A stretch of 64,000 nucleotides of DNA from Cellulosimicrobium terreum (GTDB lineage Bacteria; Actinomycetota; Actinomycetes; Actinomycetales; Cellulomonadaceae): assembly GCA_014803435.1 (NCBI GenBank), contig JACYFD010000001.1, forward strand, positions 1,157,258-1,221,257, in the 5' to 3' direction. This document shows positions 62,301 to 64,000 of the stretch, one piece after another. The notes beneath the pieces were generated by a model that saw only the letters and a program-made list of their open reading frames with translations, searched no databases and was not told the DNA's origin. Each line of letters opens with the position of its first letter. Within the stretch, counting starts at the first letter, position 1. The position numbers and the translations under genes are program-made.

Positions 62301-63827
62301 GAGCTGGCGCACACGTACGACCTCGCGCGCCTGCCCAACCCGCGCACGGACACCATGCTCCTGCTGGGAGTCCAGGACGAGCCGTCCTCGCAGACGCAGC
62401 CCACGGTGTTCTACGAGCCCGACCGGGACGGGAACATGGCGGTCTACGGCACGGGCGGCGCCGGCAAGAGCGCCGCGCTGCGCACCATCGCGATCTCGGC
62501 GGCGATCACGGCCCGCGGCGGTCCCGTCCAGGTCTACGCGATCGACGCCGGTGCGAGCGGGCTGCGCATGCTCGAGGAGCTGCCGCACGTCGGCGCGGTC
62601 GTCTCGAACGACGACGAGGAGCGGATCTCGCGCGTCCTGCGGATGCTGCGCGACGTCGTCGACGAGCGGTCGACCCGTTACGCGGGGGTCCGCGCGGGAG
62701 ACATCACCGAGTACCGCCGGCTCGCGAACGCCCCCGAGGAGCCGCGCATCCTGCTCCTCGTCGACGGCATCGGCGCGTTCCGCGAGTCCTACGAGTTCAA
62801 GAACACGCCGGGCTTCCCCGTGTGGGGGGCGTTCTCGCAGATCGCCACCGACGGCCGGCAGGTCGGCGTGCACGTGATCGTCGCGGGCTCGCGCGCCTCG
62901 TCGGTGCCCGCGTCGCTGGGGTCGACGATCCAGAAGCGCCTGGTGCTGCGCCTCGCGAGCGAGGAGGACTACCTCTCGCTCGGCGTCCCTCGCGACGTCC
63001 TGTCACTGACGTCGCCCCCGGGCCGCGCGATCCTCGACGGTGACGAGGTGCAGGTCGCGGTGCTGGGTGGCGACGCGAACGTCGCGATCCAGTCGCGCGA
63101 GGTGAACAAGCTGCGCGACGCCATGGCCCGCCTCGGCATCCGCCCGGCGCCGCCCGTCGAGCGGCTGCCGGACACGTTCCGCCTCGCCGACCTGCCGGTA
63201 CGGGCCGGGGACCGGCCCGCGTTCGGCCTCGACGACCTCGACATCGCGCCCGTCGGGCTCCCCTCACGGGGGACGCTCATGCTGTCCGGTCCGCCCGGCG
63301 GCGGTCGCACGACGGCGCTCGTCACCATCGCGCAGGCCGTGCGGCGCGGTGGCGGCAGCCGGGTCGTCTTCCTCGCGCCGCGCCGCACGAGCATCGCGTC
63401 GCTCGACGTGTGGGACACGAGCGCGACGACGCCGGAGGACGTGGTGTCGCTGCTCGAGAACCTGACGCGGGCGATCGACTCCGGTGCGCTGCGCCCGGGT
63501 TCGCTGACCGTGCTGGCCGAGTCGATCACCGAGTTCACGGGCACCCCCGCGGAGCAGCCGCTCGCGACCTTCGTCAAGACGGCGGTCCGTGCGGAACAGC
63601 TCGTCGTCGGTGAGGCGGAGACGTCGACCTGGGGCCAGGCGTGGGCGCTGGCGCAGCCCTTCAAGGCGGGACGGACGGGACTGCTGCTCACGCCCGGCGA
63701 CATCGACGGCGACTCGCTCCTGAGCACCTCGCTCGGGCGGATCCGGCGCGCGGACTTCCCGCCCGGACGTGGCTTCCTGGTCCTGTCGGGACGGCCGCGC
63801 AAGATGCACGTCGCCCTGCCCGACTAG
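59325..63827 (+). CDS. EccC/EssC-like FtsK/SpoIIIE ATPase with N-terminal FHA domain (type VII-like secretion motor)
   Basis: This 1,500-aa protein begins with a ubiquitin-like region (1-95) and an FHA domain (~105-200). The FHA residues (VGRDRD, SKRHARI, SANG) are intact. Two helices (~243-286) are followed by three FtsK/SpoIIIE ATPase domains. Domain 1 has Walker A GGTTGAGKS with Lys723 and Walker B IVVDE with Asp823. Domain 2 has GTGGAGKS with Lys1048. Domain 3 has GPPGGGRT with Arg1328 in place of Lys. This is the EccC/EssC layout that drives WXG100 export, and a probable WXG100 gene begins 145 bp later. GTG 59325 follows AGAGGA. EccB, EccD, EccE and MycP are not in the visible part. Confidence 0.93.
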   Translation: MRIKLSLHRPDSSTTNVAVTADATASVQDVAEALFAGDPMRAGADLPERLTLQITNAPTGAGAVGQGRVLAPTSDLVEAGLRSGSTVSIVRVSEQFDAPGKDRGAAMAVLRVLEGPDAGTEYPLPVGTSYVGRDRDMDIRLSDPQVSKRHARITVGESIEITDTNSANGLVMGGRRMTRSSLTSADTVTIGGTVVSVVALHRSSSLAPTSPVVEFNRSPRVVARFGERKLKAPKPPQPPDSPRFPYLAMLAPLIMGTILYAVTKNVLSIVFIGLSPLLMLGAYIDNKVQAKRKFKLQVEQFRQSVAAMRVTIERTHAVERAVRLTEAPSVADTVDGVRRLGGLLWTHRPEHQAFLTLRVGIGRAPSRTQLDQLGENNTLPEFWGELEKLAAECATIDGVPVVARLRTDGGLGIAGPGAVADAVGRGMLVQLAGLHSPAELVLAAITSPRSREDWEWLEWMPHTGSPHSPLDGDHLADNPGAALSLLSRLEDLIESRGADLDRRAELRGALDPKEVAENTPSPVLPTVVVLIEDDAPVDRSRLTRLVERGPDAGVHVVWVAPTVEQLPAACRTFVLVGDDLTGGPTTGAPGAATGATSGEVRLGQLTFPVTCETVDLATTHELARILAPVVDVGAPVDDDSDLPRSVSYLALAGTSLAEDPSVLVDRWRENRSLTPRDGSPPVRRRTPTNLRALVGHSGTEPLYLDLRTQGPHALVGGTTGAGKSEFLQSWVLGMAGAHSPDRVTFLFVDYKGGAAFADCVHLPHTVGLVTDLSPHLVRRALTSLRAELRYREHLLNRKKAKDLASLERTGDPDAPPSLLIVVDEFAALVNEVPEFVDGVVDVAQRGRSLGLHLILATQRPAGVIKDNLRANTNLRVALRMADADDSTDILGIPMAAHFDPSIPGRGAVKTGPGRITPFQTGYAGGWTTAEPERPRIDVQEMSFGAATRWELPEPEVDDTLDPGPNDISRMVATIARAAQDAAVPAPRKPWLPELAHTYDLARLPNPRTDTMLLLGVQDEPSSQTQPTVFYEPDRDGNMAVYGTGGAGKSAALRTIAISAAITARGGPVQVYAIDAGASGLRMLEELPHVGAVVSNDDEERISRVLRMLRDVVDERSTRYAGVRAGDITEYRRLANAPEEPRILLLVDGIGAFRESYEFKNTPGFPVWGAFSQIATDGRQVGVHVIVAGSRASSVPASLGSTIQKRLVLRLASEEDYLSLGVPRDVLSLTSPPGRAILDGDEVQVAVLGGDANVAIQSREVNKLRDAMARLGIRPAPPVERLPDTFRLADLPVRAGDRPAFGLDDLDIAPVGLPSRGTLMLSGPPGGGRTTALVTIAQAVRRGGGSRVVFLAPRRTSIASLDVWDTSATTPEDVVSLLENLTRAIDSGALRPGSLTVLAESITEFTGTPAEQPLATFVKTAVRAEQLVVGEAETSTWGQAWALAQPFKAGRTGLLLTPGDIDGDSLLSTSLGRIRRADFPPGRGFLVLSGRPRKMHVALPD

Positions 63828-63841
63828 GTCGCCCGGAGGCC

Positions 63842-63856
63842 GGACCAGTAGGGTCC
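63842..63856. repeat. Inverted repeat GGACC-N5-GGTCC in the WXG100-like gene leader
   Basis: A 5-bp-arm repeat just after the EccC stop. It may add to a regulatory or terminator structure with the adjacent larger palindrome. Confidence 0.3.
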
Positions 63857-63862
63857 AGGCTC

Positions 63863-63880
63863 ATGGGGAGGCCTCCCCAT
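63863..63880. promoter_or_regulatory. Perfect 18-bp palindrome ATGGGGAGGCCTCCCCAT
   Basis: This perfect palindrome lies 93 bp before the WXG100-like start and shares its TGGGGA/TCCCCA arms with the site upstream of the giant surface gene. It is a candidate operator for the whole locus. It could also form an RNA stem, but has no T-run. Confidence 0.6.
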
Positions 63881-63972
63881 CGACGCCTCGGGGCGGGCGA
63901 TGGTTGAGTACGTCCATCAGGACACGGACGGGGTCGCACGGTGCGGCTCCCGGCGAGAGAAGGGGAACCACC

Positions 63973-64000
63973 ATGGCTGGACTTTGGGGCGCAAACGTCG
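63973..64000 (+). CDS. 5' end of a probable WXG100-family secreted protein (cut by window edge)
   Basis: Only MAGLWGANV is visible, starting at ATG 63973 after GAGAAGGGGAA. WXG100 proteins downstream of EccC-like ATPases often begin with a very similar short stretch (MAGLWGAD-like). This plus position makes a type VII substrate likely, but the WXG motif itself lies beyond the window. Confidence 0.5.

Overview
The window is very GC-rich chromosomal DNA with actinobacterial codon use, many GTG starts and ATGA/GTGA stop-start overlaps. Gene content and order (system II cytochrome c maturation, a dispersed menaquinone set, a complete 14-gene nuo operon, then a large FHA/kinase/FtsK-type locus) suggest Micrococcales, most like Cellulomonadaceae. 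That placement is inferred from gene content, not from a marker gene. No rRNA, tRNA, CRISPR array, transposase or prophage gene was seen.

Layout. (1) 86-4318: resA-ccdA-resB-ccsB, the thiol-redox and haem-ligation machinery for cytochromes c. (2) 4319-6220: an intergenic 21-bp repeat array, a PLDc_N-type membrane protein, a DUF4229 protein and menA. (3) 6247-10078: menE, a DUF3048 lipoprotein, a small membrane protein and menB. (4) 9957-13543: an accessory insert of an EamA exporter, a MocR regulator, an SMR pump and its TetR regulator, with operator-like sequences at each divergent or upstream region. (5) 13576-20251: menC-menD, an HtrA-like protease, menF and menG. (6) 20341-21960: a secreted SH3b/M15-like protein and a MOSC protein. 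(7) 22190-41415: geranylgeranyl reductase, nuoA-N and a polyprenyl diphosphate synthase. With region 5 this makes a respiratory supercluster: it builds the quinone (menA, B, C, D, E, F, G), its side chain, a probable side-chain reductase and complex I. MenH and MenI are not seen. A perfect TTGTGA-N6-TCACAA operator precedes the reductase/nuo operon.

(8) 41785-64000 (cut by the window edge) is the most unusual region. It encodes a 2,018-aa anchored surface protein built from tandem Ig/cadherin-like and FnIII modules, a MoxR ATPase, a DUF58 protein, a membrane transglutaminase-fold protein that lacks the catalytic Cys, a zinc-ribbon/RDD/FHA protein, a PP2C phosphatase, a zinc-ribbon/FHA protein, a receptor Ser/Thr kinase with a FnIII-like ectodomain, a degenerate-FHA/winged-helix protein, and an EccC/EssC-like triple-ATPase with its own FHA domain. 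The last bases start a gene reading MAGLWGANV, which looks like a WXG100 substrate. The simplest reading is a phosphorylation-controlled type VII-like secretion locus coupled to a giant surface fibre. The same palindrome core (TGGGGA-N4-TCCCCA) lies upstream of both the giant gene and the WXG100-like gene.
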